Origin: Streptomyces catenulae
Lineage (GTDB): Bacteria; Actinomycetota; Actinomycetes; Streptomycetales; Streptomycetaceae
Direction: 5' to 3'
DNA length: 64,000 nt
Assembly (NCBI RefSeq): GCF_000718015.1
Contig: NZ_JODY01000017.1
Location: forward strand, 62,001-126,000
The position numbers and the translations under genes are program-made. The notes under the pieces are model-generated. The model did no database searches. It was not told the origin of the DNA and saw only the letters and a program-made list of their open reading frames with translations. Positions 35,841-44,783 of this stretch are shown piece after piece; the first letter of the stretch is position 1, and each line of letters opens with the position of its first letter.

Positions 35841-36038
35841 ATGGCGAACGTAACGACGGTCAAGGTCCTCGTGACCTGCGTCGTGCTCCTCATCGCGATC
35901 GTGGCGGGACTCGTCACCGCCCTGGTCAGCGAGGAGGTGTCGCCGTCCAGGAGGGCCGGGCGCGCGGCCATGGCCTTCGTGCTGGCCATCCCCGCCGAGG
36001 GCGTCGTCCTCGGCATCGCCGGCTTCACCATGGGCTGA
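35841..36038 (+). CDS. small two-helix membrane protein
   Basis: A 65-residue protein with two hydrophobic helices: residues 7-28 (VLVTCVVLLIAIVAGLVTAL) and about 42-62 (AMAFVLAIPAEGVVLGIAGF), joined by the charged loop SEEVSPSRRAGR. ATG 35841 is chosen over GTG 35832 because AAGGA is then 11 rather than 2 bases away. It is divergent from the NaeI-type gene across a 151-base region holding the AT-rich promoter and a CACACA-N5-TGTGTG inverted repeat (35784-35800). No family recognised. Partnership with the NaeI-type gene is only suggested by position. Confidence 0.65.
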   Translation: MANVTTVKVLVTCVVLLIAIVAGLVTALVSEEVSPSRRAGRAAMAFVLAIPAEGVVLGIAGFTMG

Positions 36039-36089
36039 GCGCACAGCGGCTCACCCTGCCGTCTCGGCGCGTGGGCCAGCGGGGAACCG

Positions 36090-36124
36090 CCTGACGGGGT
36101 CCGCGCGGGGCGGGCCCCGTCAGG
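36090..36124. terminator. bidirectional terminator
   Basis: 13-bp stem CCTGACGGGGTCC/GGGCCCCGTCAGG (one G-U pair) with a 9-base loop, between the stops of the convergent small membrane gene and the LCP gene. Confidence 0.6.
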
Positions 36125-36132
36125 GGTGAGGG

Positions 36133-37584
36133 TCAGCCGGTGACGGTGACCGGCCGGTCCGCGCGGAGTTCGGCGAAGAGGCGGTGCGCCTTCGCCTTGT
36201 CCCAGACGACGACGCTGCCCTTCGAGGTGCCCACGCCGAAGCCGGAGATGGGCACGTTGAGCTGGCGTCCGCGGCCCGAGGACGCGTCCTGCAGCGCCTC
36301 GAAGAGGCGGGTCAGCCGGGGCAGCCCGGTGGACCGGTCGACGATCAGGGTCTTCAGGCCCGCACCGGCGGTGCCGACGAGGGCGGACGGATTGAGCAGG
36401 ACGTCCCGGGAGGCCGCCTTCGCGGCGAGGGCGGCCAGGAACTTCCGCTGGTTGCGGGAGCGTCCCAGGTCGCCCTGTTTCTCCTGGTGGCGCTGGCGGA
36501 CGAAGGCCAGCGCCTGGCGGCCGGAGAGGGTGTGGCAGCCGCGGGTCAGGTCGAGGCCGGACTTCTCGTCCACGACATGGCGGTTCACACACATCCGCAC
36601 CCCGCCGACCGCGTCGACGATGCCGACGAACCCGGCGAAGCCGATCTCGGTGTAGTGGTCGAGGCGGAGACCGGTGTTGGACTCGATGGTGCGGACCAGG
36701 AGCTTGGGTCCGCCCAGGGAGAACGCCGCGTTGAGCTTGTTGCGGGCCGGCCGGTGGTGGATGCCGGTGCGCGGGTCGACGTAGGCGGGGATCACCACCC
36801 AGGAGTCGCGCGGGAGGCTGGTGATCGTGGTGCCGTGGGCGCCGGTGTGCAGCACCATCATCGAGTCGGTGCGGCGGCCCTCGGCGTCGATACCGGACCC
36901 GGTGTGCAGGTCCTGGGCCTGTTTCGCGGAGAGCCCGGCGCGGCTGTCGGAGCCGACGATCAGGTAGTTGGTGCCCTTGCCGGGGGCGGGCCGGTCCGGC
37001 AGCGCGGCGAGATCGACCGTGCTGTCCAGCCGGGAGTCCGCCCAGGCGTAGGCCCCGGCGCCGCCGCCCACCGACAGGACGAGCAGCACACAGCACGCCC
37101 GGACGGCGCGCCCGAGGCGGGAGCGGCGGCGGCGCGAGGGACGGCGCACCCGCCGGGGCTGCCCGGCGACCGGTGGCGCGTCCGGCAGCACCGCGTCCGC
37201 GTCCGCCGGGTCGAGCGGATGCGGTTCGGGCAGCTCCGTGACCTCGGCGGCCTGCGGTGCCGGGTGCGCGGGCGGGTATCCGCCGTGCTCCGGTCCGTAC
37301 GGCACGAGGGCGTCGGAGACATGGGCGCCGGGCACCGGGGCCGCCTCATACGCCTCGTATGCCTCATACACCTCGTACGCCGTGTGTTCCGGGGCGTACG
37401 GGGTCAGTGGTTCCGGGGCGTAGGTGAGCAGGGGGTCGGCGCTGTGGCCGTACCCCTGGCCGTACATCTGGCCAGGCCCCTGGCCAGGCATCTGGCCGTA
37501 CCCCGGTCCGTACTCCTGGTGCCCCGCGACGTGGGGGTTCGCGGGCCACTGGACGTATCCGGTGGGGGGATACAGGGTCGTCAC
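36133..37584 (-). CDS. LytR-CpsA-Psr family cell-wall glycopolymer transferase
   Basis: A 483-residue protein. The cytoplasmic N-terminus (residues 1-185) is low complexity: Gly/Gln/Tyr units (PGYGQMPGQGPGQMYGQG) then Tyr/Glu/Ala units, then an Arg patch (RRPSRRRRSRLGR). One membrane helix near 190-212. The LCP domain (about 235-400) has NYLIVGSDSRAG, RTDSMMVLHTG, TSLPRDSWVVIP, NKLNAAFSLGG and AFVRQRHQ, including the conserved Asp and Arg residues for pyrophosphate chemistry. LCP enzymes attach teichoic-type polymers to peptidoglycan. GTG 37584 overlaps the stop of the glycosyltransferase gene by four bases, implying a shared polymer pathway. Confidence 0.92.
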   Translation of the reverse strand: MTTLYPPTGYVQWPANPHVAGHQEYGPGYGQMPGQGPGQMYGQGYGHSADPLLTYAPEPLTPYAPEHTAYEVYEAYEAYEAAPVPGAHVSDALVPYGPEHGGYPPAHPAPQAAEVTELPEPHPLDPADADAVLPDAPPVAGQPRRVRRPSRRRRSRLGRAVRACCVLLVLSVGGGAGAYAWADSRLDSTVDLAALPDRPAPGKGTNYLIVGSDSRAGLSAKQAQDLHTGSGIDAEGRRTDSMMVLHTGAHGTTITSLPRDSWVVIPAYVDPRTGIHHRPARNKLNAAFSLGGPKLLVRTIESNTGLRLDHYTEIGFAGFVGIVDAVGGVRMCVNRHVVDEKSGLDLTRGCHTLSGRQALAFVRQRHQEKQGDLGRSRNQRKFLAALAAKAASRDVLLNPSALVGTAGAGLKTLIVDRSTGLPRLTRLFEALQDASSGRGRQLNVPISGFGVGTSKGSVVVWDKAKAHRLFAELRADRPVTVTG

Positions 37585-39716
37585 CTCGTAACGGTCAGAC
37601 TGCGGCGGTCGTGGGGTCCGCCGATGTGCTGGGCCGCCGCGGCGGCCGTACCGGAGCGGTGCATGCGCTGCCACTTCAGTCGGCTGCCGGTCACGAAGGC
37701 GACCACCGACTGAAGGACGACGAGGTACATCAGCTGCCGGTAGACCAGCAGTTGGAAGGGGAGCGCCCACAGCGGACGCCGGGATTCCCCGTCCAGCCGT
37801 AGCGCGTACGCCGCCACGGCGATCTGCACTGCCAGGAACCCGAACCACGTCACGACCGACTTCACCGGGCTGTCCGTGAACAGCACGCTGTAGAGCATGA
37901 AGACGTCGATGACGGGGGCGAGCAGCGGCAGCAGTACCTGGAAGAGGAGGAGATACGACAGTCCGCGGCGACCGAAGCGACCGGCGTGGCCGACCTCCCG
38001 GACGGCGCGGCGGTGCTTCCACATCGCCTGCAGCGTGCCGTAGCACCAGCGGTAGCGCTGGCGCCAGAGCTGCCTGAGGGTCGTGGGCACCTCGGTCCAG
38101 GCGATGGCGTTCTCCTCGTAGACCACCCGCCAGCCGGCCCGCCACAGCGCCATGGTCAGGTCGGTGTCCTCGGCGAGGGTGTCCTCGCTGAGACCGCCGA
38201 CGCCCATGAGCGAGTCGAGCCGGAACGCACCGATCGCGCCGGGCACCGTCGGCATGCACTCCAGGACCTCGAACATCCGGCGGTCGAGGTTGAACCCGAA
38301 GACGTACTCCAGGTGCTGCCAGCGCCCCAGGAGGCGGGTGCGGTTGCCGACCTTGGTGTTGCCGCTCACCGCGCCGACCGCCGGGTGGGCGAGTGGCTGG
38401 ATCAGGCGCTCGATCGCGTCCGCCTCGAAGACGGTGTCCGCGTCGACCATCACCACGTACGGGGAGCGGGTGTACGCCAGCCCGTGGTTGAGGGCCGCCG
38501 CCTTGCCCGCGTTGGGCTGGCAGAGCACCTGCACCCGCGGGTCGCGCTCCGCGTACCCCTCCGCGATCTCCACGGTGCGGTCGGTCGATCCGTCGTCGAT
38601 GACGAGGATCTGGAGCCGCTCGTGGGTGGAGGCGAGGAGCGAGCGCAGCGTGGTGCCGATGCCCGCCTCCTCGTTGTACGCGGGGACGAGGACGGTCACC
38701 GGGTCGGCGATCTGCCGCAGCCGGGGCGCGCCCGGCCGTTCCCGCTCCAGCCGTCTGACGTGCGCGCGGGCGAAGAGCACCAGCGTGAACAGCCGGAGCA
38801 GACCGAGCGCGGCGGCGATCGTCAGCACCCAGGTCAGGGCGGAGACGGAGCTGCGGCCCAGCTGCTGGAACCAGATCAGCGCGGTGCCCAGCCAGCGCTG
38901 CGGGGCGCCCACCTCGGTCATGGCGGGCTCGGTGGCTCCGGTGCCCGCCGAGATGGTGGTGAAGCGGCGGGCCTTCGGATCGGCCAGCAGTTGCTTGGTC
39001 TGGCCGTAGGCGAGGGAGGTCAGGCTGAACTGCCGGACCAGGCCCTGGGCGGGTTTGCGGCCGGAGTGGTCCGCGGCGACCAGGGTGTAGCCGTGCTCGG
39101 AGGCGCGCTGCGCCGCGGGCCATTCGGCGCCGCAGAGCGTGGCCACGGTCGTGGTCATCGGCATCCGCAGCAGTTTCGTCCGGAAACCGTCGGCTCCGGC
39201 GAACGCGCCCTGGGTGAGCCGGAGTTCGAGGGCGCGGCGCACCCCCGAGGCGTTGCCGAGGTCGGCTCCGGTGTAGGAGTGGGAGCCGATCTCGTGTCCC
39301 TCGGCCCGGATCTGCCGGACGAGGTCGGGGTACTGCGCGGCGTCCGCACCTTCGAGGAAGAAGGTGGCGTGGGCATGGTGCTTCTTCAGCAGGGCGAGCA
39401 GCCGCGGGGTCCAGTAGGGGTCGGGGCCGCCGTCATAGGTGAGGGCGACGGTGCCGGCGGGCATCGAGGTGGAGCGGGCACCGTCGCCGTTGACGGTGAG
39501 GACGGGTCCGGCGTCCGCCGCCGCGGCGGGTACCGGCCGGGTGCAGTCCTGTTTGGTCTTGGAGCCGTCGACCTCGTTCTCGGTCCAGCCCTGGAAGAGC
39601 AGGGCACCGAAGAGGACGGGCAGGGTGAGCGCGAGGAACAGCCAGTGTGCCCGGGGATCCCTCGCCTGTTTGTGGCGGGCGGCGCCGTTACCGGTCGCTT
39701 TGCCGCGGCCCGCCAT
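37581..39716 (-). CDS. GT2 glycosyltransferase fused to inactive-looking polysaccharide deacetylase
   Basis: A 711-residue membrane protein: helix near 25-45, an extracytoplasmic NodB-like domain (about 85-265), a helix near 290-320, a family 2 glycosyltransferase domain (about 340-570) and three or four more helices. The GT2 is intact: VTVLVPAYNEE, LVIDDGSTDRT, VMVDADTVFE, AEDTDLTMAL and QRYRWCYG, as in processive hyaluronan or cellulose-type synthases. The deacetylase is not: TYDGGPDP replaces TFDDGP, HSYTGAD replaces HxxxH, and LRMPMTT replaces RPPY. The LCP gene follows with a 4-base overlap. ATG 39716. Confidence 0.9.
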   Translation of the reverse strand: MAGRGKATGNGAARHKQARDPRAHWLFLALTLPVLFGALLFQGWTENEVDGSKTKQDCTRPVPAAAADAGPVLTVNGDGARSTSMPAGTVALTYDGGPDPYWTPRLLALLKKHHAHATFFLEGADAAQYPDLVRQIRAEGHEIGSHSYTGADLGNASGVRRALELRLTQGAFAGADGFRTKLLRMPMTTTVATLCGAEWPAAQRASEHGYTLVAADHSGRKPAQGLVRQFSLTSLAYGQTKQLLADPKARRFTTISAGTGATEPAMTEVGAPQRWLGTALIWFQQLGRSSVSALTWVLTIAAALGLLRLFTLVLFARAHVRRLERERPGAPRLRQIADPVTVLVPAYNEEAGIGTTLRSLLASTHERLQILVIDDGSTDRTVEIAEGYAERDPRVQVLCQPNAGKAAALNHGLAYTRSPYVVMVDADTVFEADAIERLIQPLAHPAVGAVSGNTKVGNRTRLLGRWQHLEYVFGFNLDRRMFEVLECMPTVPGAIGAFRLDSLMGVGGLSEDTLAEDTDLTMALWRAGWRVVYEENAIAWTEVPTTLRQLWRQRYRWCYGTLQAMWKHRRAVREVGHAGRFGRRGLSYLLLFQVLLPLLAPVIDVFMLYSVLFTDSPVKSVVTWFGFLAVQIAVAAYALRLDGESRRPLWALPFQLLVYRQLMYLVVLQSVVAFVTGSRLKWQRMHRSGTAAAAAQHIGGPHDRRSLTVTR

Positions 39717-39967
39717 CAGCGGCGGACATCGGGACTGTGCGGGTCACCGGCGCCGTCCGATCTGTTCCCGTCCTGCCGCGGCGCCCGTATTCGCCACCTG
39801 GTCTCCACTGTCCGTTCACGCATGGCAGGGGAGTGTATCCGGGCCCTACCGGCGAGTTGGAGATCCGGTTCCCGCCATGGTGAGACGGTCGTACCGGAAC
39901 GGGCAGCCGCCCCCATACGGCGGGAAAAGCGGGCATTCGCCGTCTACGGAACGGGCTGCCGGACAGG

Positions 39968-40007
39968 CCGCGGGCCCCCGGAACGCTTCCGTTCCGGGGG
40001 CCCGCGG
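39968..40007 (-). terminator. YbjN-gene terminator, 18-bp stem
   Basis: Perfect 18-bp stem (CCGCGGGCCCCCGGAACG and its complement) with a CTTC loop, 18 bases past the stop of the YbjN-type gene. The rest of the gap 39717-39967 presumably holds the promoter of the glycosyltransferase gene but shows no clear boxes. Confidence 0.8.
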
Positions 40008-40025
40008 CAGGTGTGGGACGCCGGG

Positions 40026-40559
40026 TCAGCCCTCGTCGTCCGGCTTGTCGTCGCCGGAGTCGTCCAGCTCGGACTCCAGGCCCAGCTGCTCGACGATCCA
40101 CTTGTCGAACTCGATGGAGGCACGGACCCAGCTGACCGTGCTCGACACGAAGTGTTCGAGCGCGACACCGGTGCCGACCAGCATCGACGCCTCACCGATC
40201 AGCCGGACGGTGCCGTCGTCATGGGTGTGGGTGTACGCCTTGGGCCACAGGGTGCGGCGGTTCCAGTCGTCGATCGCCTCCAGCAGCTTGGCCTTGTCCT
40301 CCAGGCCGTGCGGGCGGTCGTAGAAGGTGCGGACGGAGAAGATCTGCTGCTCCTCCTCGCCGCGGAACATGAAGTACGTACGGAACTGCTCCCACGGGGC
40401 GGCGAGGTCACCTTCCTCGTCGACTACGTACTTCAGCTCCATCTGGTCGAGGAGCTGCTTGACCAGATCCTGGTCGGGCACGACGGGACCCTCGGGCCCG
40501 GTCGGCTGCGGTTCGGGCTGGCCCCCGAAATTCGGAATCGAGGACGGGTCGATGCTCAC
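40026..40559 (-). CDS. YbjN-domain protein
   Basis: A 177-residue acidic protein of the YbjN/type III secretion chaperone-like fold. DQDLVKQLLDQMELKYVVDEEGDL, TYFMFRGEEEQQIFSVRTFYDRP and LLEAIDDWNRRTLWPKAY follow the family order of helix, beta sheet, helix. It ends with an Asp/Glu-rich tail. GTG 40559 (MSIDPSSIPNFGG) has GAAGGG nine bases upstream. Function unknown; YbjN proteins have been linked to stress and surface traits in enterobacteria. It lies just downstream of clpB on the same strand, but an 86-base gap and its own terminator suggest a separate or read-through unit. Confidence 0.85.
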   Translation of the reverse strand: MSIDPSSIPNFGGQPEPQPTGPEGPVVPDQDLVKQLLDQMELKYVVDEEGDLAAPWEQFRTYFMFRGEEEQQIFSVRTFYDRPHGLEDKAKLLEAIDDWNRRTLWPKAYTHTHDDGTVRLIGEASMLVGTGVALEHFVSSTVSWVRASIEFDKWIVEQLGLESELDDSGDDKPDDEG

Positions 40560-40645
40560 CGTGGTTTTCCCTTCGTATGGTCTGCGCCATCCTCCACCAT
40601 GCCCGCCCCGTCCTGGCAACCCCGGACGGGGCGGAGCGTGGCGCG

Positions 40646-43279
40646 TCAGTCGGCGGCGCGGGCGGACGTGACGGCGAGGTGGTCGCCGTCCACGTCGACA
40701 CGGACGGTGTCGCCGTCCAGCACGTCACCCGCCAGGATGGCGCGCGCCAGCTGGTCGCCGATGGCGGTCTGCACCAGGCGGCGCAGCGGCCGGGCGCCGT
40801 ACGAGAGGTCGGGCGCCGGGGCGTCCGCCCCCGGCTCCTGGCCGAGCCAGGCGAGCCAGGTCAGGGCCGCGTCGCTGATGTCGAGGGTGAGGCGGCGGTC
40901 GCCGAGGCGCCGCTGCAGATGGTCGATCTGGATCTTCGCGATCCGCTGGAGCTGGTCGGTGCCGAGCGGGTGGAAGACGACGAGGTCGTCGAGGCGGTTG
41001 AGGAATTCCGGCCGGAACGACGCCCGGACGGTCTCCAGCACCTTCTCCTTCTTCTGCTCCTCCTTCAGCAGGGGGTCCATGAGGAAGTTCGAGCCGAGGT
41101 TGGAGGTGAGGATGAGGATGGTGTTCCGGAAATCGACGGTCCGGCCCTGGCCGTCGGTGAGCCGCCCGTCGTCGAGGACCTGGAGCAGCACGTCGAAGAC
41201 CTCGTGGTGGGCCTTCTCCACCTCGTCCAGCAGCACCACGCTGTACGGCCGACGGCGGACCGCCTCGGTCAGCTGGCCGCCCTCCTCGTAGCCGACGTAG
41301 CCGGGAGGCGCGCCGACGAGACGGGCGACGGAGTGCTTCTCGCCGTACTCCGACATGTCGATACGGACCATCGCCCGCTCGTCGTCGAAGAGGAAGTCGG
41401 CGAGCGCCTTCGCCAGCTCGGTCTTGCCGACACCGGTGGGCCCGAGGAAGAGGAACGAGCCGGTGGGCCGGTCCGGGTCGGCGATCCCGGCGCGGGTGCG
41501 GCGGACCGCGTCGGAGACCGCGCGCACCGCCTCGCCCTGCCCGATCAGCCGCTTGCCCAGCTCGTCCTCCATCCGCAGCAGCTTCTGCGTCTCACCTTCG
41601 AGGAGGCGACCGGCGGGGATGCCGGTCCAGGCGCCGACGACGTCGGCGATGTCGTCCGGGCCGACCTCCTCCTTCACCATCGACTCGGCGGACGCCTCCT
41701 GCTCCGCCTCGGCAGCCGCAGCCGCCTCCAGCTCCTGTTCCAGGCCCGGGATCTCGCCGTAGAGCAGCTTGGAGGCGGTGTCGAAGTCGCCGTCGCGCTG
41801 CGCGCGCTCGGCCTGTCCACGCAGGTCGTCGAGGCGTTCCTTCAGCTCACCGACGCGGTTGAGGCCCTGCTTCTCCTTCTCCCAGCGGGCGGTCAGCCCG
41901 CGCAGCTCCTCCTCCTTGTCGGCGAGGTCGCGGCGGAGCTTTTCCAGCCGGGCGACGGAACCGGCGTCGGTCTCGTTCCGCAGCGCCAGCTCCTCCATCT
42001 TCAGCCGGTCCACGGAGCGCTGGAGCTCGTCGATCTCGACGGGCGAGGAGTCGATCTCCATCCGCAGCCGGGACGCGGCCTCGTCGACGAGGTCGATGGC
42101 CTTGTCGGGCAGGAAGCGGGAGGTGATGTAGCGGTCGGAGAGGGTGGCGGCGGCGACCAGCGCGGAGTCGGCGATGGCGACCTTGTGGTGCGCCTCGTAG
42201 CGCCCCTTGAGCCCGCGCAGGATGGCGACGGTGTCCTCGACGGTCGGCTCGGCGACCAGCACCTGCTGGAAGCGGCGCTCCAGCGCCGGGTCCTTCTCGA
42301 TCCGCTCGCGGTACTCGTCCAGCGTGGTCGCGCCGACCATCCGCAGCTCACCGCGGGCCAGCATCGGCTTGAGCATGTTGCCGGCGTCCATCGCGGAGTC
42401 GCCACCGGCGCCCGCGCCGACGACGGTGTGCAGCTCGTCGATGAAGGTGATGATCTGGCCGTCGCTGGACTTGATCTCCGCGAGGACGGTCTTCAGCCGC
42501 TCCTCGAACTCCCCGCGGTACTTCGCGCCCGCGACCATCGCGCCGAGGTCGAGCGCGACCAGCCGCTTGTTCCGCAGCGACTCGGGGACGTCGCCCTTGA
42601 CGATGCGCTGGGCCAGCCCCTCGACGACGGCGGTCTTGCCGACGCCGGGCTCGCCGATCAGCACCGGGTTGTTCTTCGTCCGGCGGGAGAGGACCTGCAC
42701 GACGCGGCGGATCTCGTGGTCCCGGCCGATGACCGGGTCGAGCTTGCCCTCCCGCGCCGCCGCCGTGAAGTCCGTACCGAACTTCTCCAGCGCCTTGTAC
42801 GTGCCCTCCGGGTCCGCGTTGGTGACCCGGCGCTCGCCCCGCGTCTCCTCGAACGCGGCCAGCAGCTTCTTGGCGGACGCGCCCTGCTCGTCGAGGAGCG
42901 CGCCGGTGGCACCGCCCTTGGCCGCGATGCCGATGAGCAGGTGCTCGGTGGAGACATAGGCGTCGCCCAGCTCCTTGGCGCGCTGGGCGGCGTCCGCGAG
43001 GACGGCCAGCAGCTCCCGGTCGGGCTGCGGCGGCGCGACCGTCGAGCCCTGCACGCTGGGCAGCGCGGCGAGCCGCCGCTCGGCGCCGCCGCGCAGCACC
43101 GCGGCGTCCGCGCCGACGGCGGCCAGCAGATCGGTGATGTTGGCGTTGCTCTCGGCCGGTGCGGCCAGCAGTGCGAGCAGCAGATGGGCGGAGGTCAGGT
43201 CCGCGTGCCCGGCGGTGATCGCCCGCTCGTTGGCGGCGCTCAGCGCCTCCCGGCTCTTGTTGGTCAGCTCGGCGTCCAC
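40646..43279 (-). CDS. clpB: ATP-dependent disaggregase ClpB
   Basis: An 877-residue Hsp100 chaperone that threads aggregated protein through a hexamer and hands it to DnaK. N domain, residues 1-150; first AAA+ Walker [10 protein letters not shown] and B (TFIDELH); the long coiled M domain (about 410-540) that docks DnaK; second AAA+ with GPTGVGKTE and [11 protein letters not shown], sensor and C-terminal region. ATG 43279 ([20 protein letters not shown]). Two HAIR operators upstream put it under HspR, the repressor encoded 2 kb away, together with the dnaK operon, as in other streptomycetes. Confidence 0.97.
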   Translation of the reverse strand: MDAELTNKSREALSAANERAITAGHADLTSAHLLLALLAAPAESNANITDLLAAVGADAAVLRGGAERRLAALPSVQGSTVAPPQPDRELLAVLADAAQRAKELGDAYVSTEHLLIGIAAKGGATGALLDEQGASAKKLLAAFEETRGERRVTNADPEGTYKALEKFGTDFTAAAREGKLDPVIGRDHEIRRVVQVLSRRTKNNPVLIGEPGVGKTAVVEGLAQRIVKGDVPESLRNKRLVALDLGAMVAGAKYRGEFEERLKTVLAEIKSSDGQIITFIDELHTVVGAGAGGDSAMDAGNMLKPMLARGELRMVGATTLDEYRERIEKDPALERRFQQVLVAEPTVEDTVAILRGLKGRYEAHHKVAIADSALVAAATLSDRYITSRFLPDKAIDLVDEAASRLRMEIDSSPVEIDELQRSVDRLKMEELALRNETDAGSVARLEKLRRDLADKEEELRGLTARWEKEKQGLNRVGELKERLDDLRGQAERAQRDGDFDTASKLLYGEIPGLEQELEAAAAAEAEQEASAESMVKEEVGPDDIADVVGAWTGIPAGRLLEGETQKLLRMEDELGKRLIGQGEAVRAVSDAVRRTRAGIADPDRPTGSFLFLGPTGVGKTELAKALADFLFDDERAMVRIDMSEYGEKHSVARLVGAPPGYVGYEEGGQLTEAVRRRPYSVVLLDEVEKAHHEVFDVLLQVLDDGRLTDGQGRTVDFRNTILILTSNLGSNFLMDPLLKEEQKKEKVLETVRASFRPEFLNRLDDLVVFHPLGTDQLQRIAKIQIDHLQRRLGDRRLTLDISDAALTWLAWLGQEPGADAPAPDLSYGARPLRRLVQTAIGDQLARAILAGDVLDGDTVRVDVDGDHLAVTSARAAD

Positions 43280-43395
43280 GGTCGCGGGGTCCTCCTCGTG
43301 CTCGACGTTCTCGTCCGGTACTGCCGGTCCGCCCGCCGACGGGCAGGCGGTGCGCCTACGGCGCTCCCCCGCATGCTCGGGTCGACGTTCAGTAA

Positions 43396-43416
43396 GTTGA
43401 GTCTACGACACTCAAG
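43396..43416. promoter_or_regulatory. HAIR element 1 upstream of clpB (HspR operator)
   Basis: GTTGAGT-N7-ACTCAAG against the HAIR consensus CTTGAGT-N7-ACTCAAG; 13 of 14 conserved bases. About 117 bases upstream of the clpB start; a minus-strand TAGACT overlapping it may be the -10 box. Confidence 0.9.
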
Positions 43417-43422
43417 AGTGAA

Positions 43423-43443
43423 GTTGAGCCGGGTTGACTCAAG
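43423..43443. promoter_or_regulatory. HAIR element 2 upstream of clpB (HspR operator)
   Basis: GTTGAGC-N7-ACTCAAG, 12 of 14 HAIR bases, 27 bp from the first copy. Confidence 0.85.
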
Positions 43444-43620
43444 ATTATGGAAAGCCCGCCCCCGACGCCGAGCCTGCCGCGCCACGGCGGCATCCGGGTT
43501 CCCGGGGACGGGCAGCGCCACACCTGCGGGGGCGCCACACCTATGGGTGAACGGGGTGGCATATGCCAGCGACATGCGCCACAGGGCCTCGACACTGGCC
43601 CTGAACGCAATGGAGGTGCA

Positions 43621-44199
43621 GTGACTGTCACGTACGAGCCGACGGCGACCGACCAGGAAACCCTCCTGGAGTACTTTCTCGGCCTGGCCGTCCCCCGAGG
43701 GTGCCGGGCCGAGATCATCGAGGGACAGATCGTCGTGGCCCCGCCTGCCGGTGGAGACCGCGAGGACTGCCTGAGCACGCTGATCTGGCAATTCATCCGC
43801 TTCTCGGCGACCGAGATGGACGTATCGGAAAACAAGGGCCTCGTCCTGCCGGGCAGAGGGCGGTACGCGAGGAATCACGTCGTCCCCGACGCCACGGTTG
43901 CACCGCGGCGGCTGCGCCACTTCCGGGGCGCTCCCCCCTGGATGCCGCCCGACGGCATTTCCTTGGCCATCGAGGTGACCGGCAGCACTGCGCACCGGGT
44001 CCGCATCGACAAGCGCCACTGCTGTGCCCGCGGCGCGCTTCCCCACTACCTCCTGGTCGACCGCGAGACCGCCACGACCACGCTGTTCTCGGATCCCTCC
44101 GGCGACGACTACCGCGAATCCCACTCCGTGGCCTTCGGCAAACCGCTGCCGCTCCCCGCCCCCTTCTCCTTCACGCTGGAGACCGGCGACTTCCTCTGA
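43621..44199 (+). CDS. Uma2-family (DUF820) putative endonuclease
   Basis: A 192-residue PD-(D/E)xK-fold protein of the Uma2 family, very numerous in streptomycetes and cyanobacteria and of unknown physiological role. GCRAEIIEGQIVVAPPAG is the N-terminal block; NHVVPDATVAP gives the PD, ISLAIEVTGSTAHRVRIDKR the E-x-V and downstream D/K pattern, and PHYLLVDRETAT the C-terminal strand. GTG 43621 has GGAGG just upstream. Divergent from clpB; the heat-shock operators lie between the two genes, so heat-linked effects on this gene are possible. Confidence 0.85.
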   Translation: MTVTYEPTATDQETLLEYFLGLAVPRGCRAEIIEGQIVVAPPAGGDREDCLSTLIWQFIRFSATEMDVSENKGLVLPGRGRYARNHVVPDATVAPRRLRHFRGAPPWMPPDGISLAIEVTGSTAHRVRIDKRHCCARGALPHYLLVDRETATTTLFSDPSGDDYRESHSVAFGKPLPLPAPFSFTLETGDFL

Positions 44200-44233
44200 G
44201 CCGGAGGCCCGAGCCGCGGCCCCCGCCCCACTC

Positions 44234-44271
44234 CGTACGCGGAACGGGCGCCCCGCAGCCCGTTCCGTACG
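44234..44271 (+). terminator. hairpin after the Uma2 gene
   Basis: GGAACGGGC/GCCCGTTCC stem extended by CGTAC/GTACG beyond a 2-base bulge, 8-base loop. It overlaps the promoter region of the next gene. Confidence 0.5.
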
Positions 44272-44279
44272 CTTCCCCC

Positions 44280-44684
44280 ATGGCTCACGATCTCGCCGAC
44301 CTCAGCCCCGCCTACCTCGCCTTCTGGGGTGAGCACCTCATGTCGACGCTCACCACGCCGCGGCGCGACGGCTCCCCGCACGTGGTGCCGGTCGGCGTGA
44401 CGTACGACGCGGAGCGGCGGATCGCGCGGGTCATCACCCGCGGCGGCTCCACCAAGGCGCGCAATGTGCGGGCCGCGGGGGCGGACGGGGCGCGGGTCGC
44501 GGTCTGTCAGGTCGCGGGGCGGCGGTGGGCGACGCTGGAGGGGATCGCCCAGGTGCGGGCGGACGCGGCGGCGGTCGCGGAGGCCGAGCGCCGGTACGCC
44601 GAGCGGTACGGCCGGACGCCGACGCCCAACCCGGAGCGGGTGGCGATCGAGATCAGCGTGGTCCGGGCGCTCGGCCGGGCCTGA
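44280..44684 (+). CDS. PPOX-class, probably F420-dependent, split-barrel oxidoreductase
   Basis: A 134-residue protein of the pyridoxamine-oxidase-like split beta-barrel class common in actinobacteria. FWGEHLMSTLTTPRRDGSPHVVPVGVTYD and ARVITRGGSTKARNVRAAG are the cofactor-phosphate binding strands with the conserved Lys/Asn; ATLEGIAQVRADAAAV follows. Members bind F420, FMN or haem; cofactor cannot be fixed by eye. ATG 44280 has no Shine-Dalgarno, and TACGCT ends seven bases upstream, so the mRNA is probably leaderless. Confidence 0.85.
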   Translation: MAHDLADLSPAYLAFWGEHLMSTLTTPRRDGSPHVVPVGVTYDAERRIARVITRGGSTKARNVRAAGADGARVAVCQVAGRRWATLEGIAQVRADAAAVAEAERRYAERYGRTPTPNPERVAIEISVVRALGRA

Positions 44685-44783
44685 GCGGGTACGACGGCGG
44701 TGCGCGGCAGGTGTGCGCGCCGTTACCGCGGGCGCCGTCCGCCGGTATCCTCGCCCGCACACCGAACCCGTCCGGAGGGCCCG

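Noticed and set aside
39968..40007. tRNA-like cloverleaf
   Set aside because: It is a single 18-bp hairpin without T or anticodon arms, so a terminator. No tRNA gene was found anywhere in the window.
37986..41291. A 1,101-codon open frame on the plus strand across the glycosyltransferase and YbjN genes
   Set aside because: It is antisense to genes with clear motifs; long antisense frames are normal in DNA with G or C at nearly every third position.
40577..43624. A 1,015-codon open frame opposite clpB
   Set aside because: Antisense shadow of ClpB; composition is Val/Leu/Asp/Gly low complexity without motifs.
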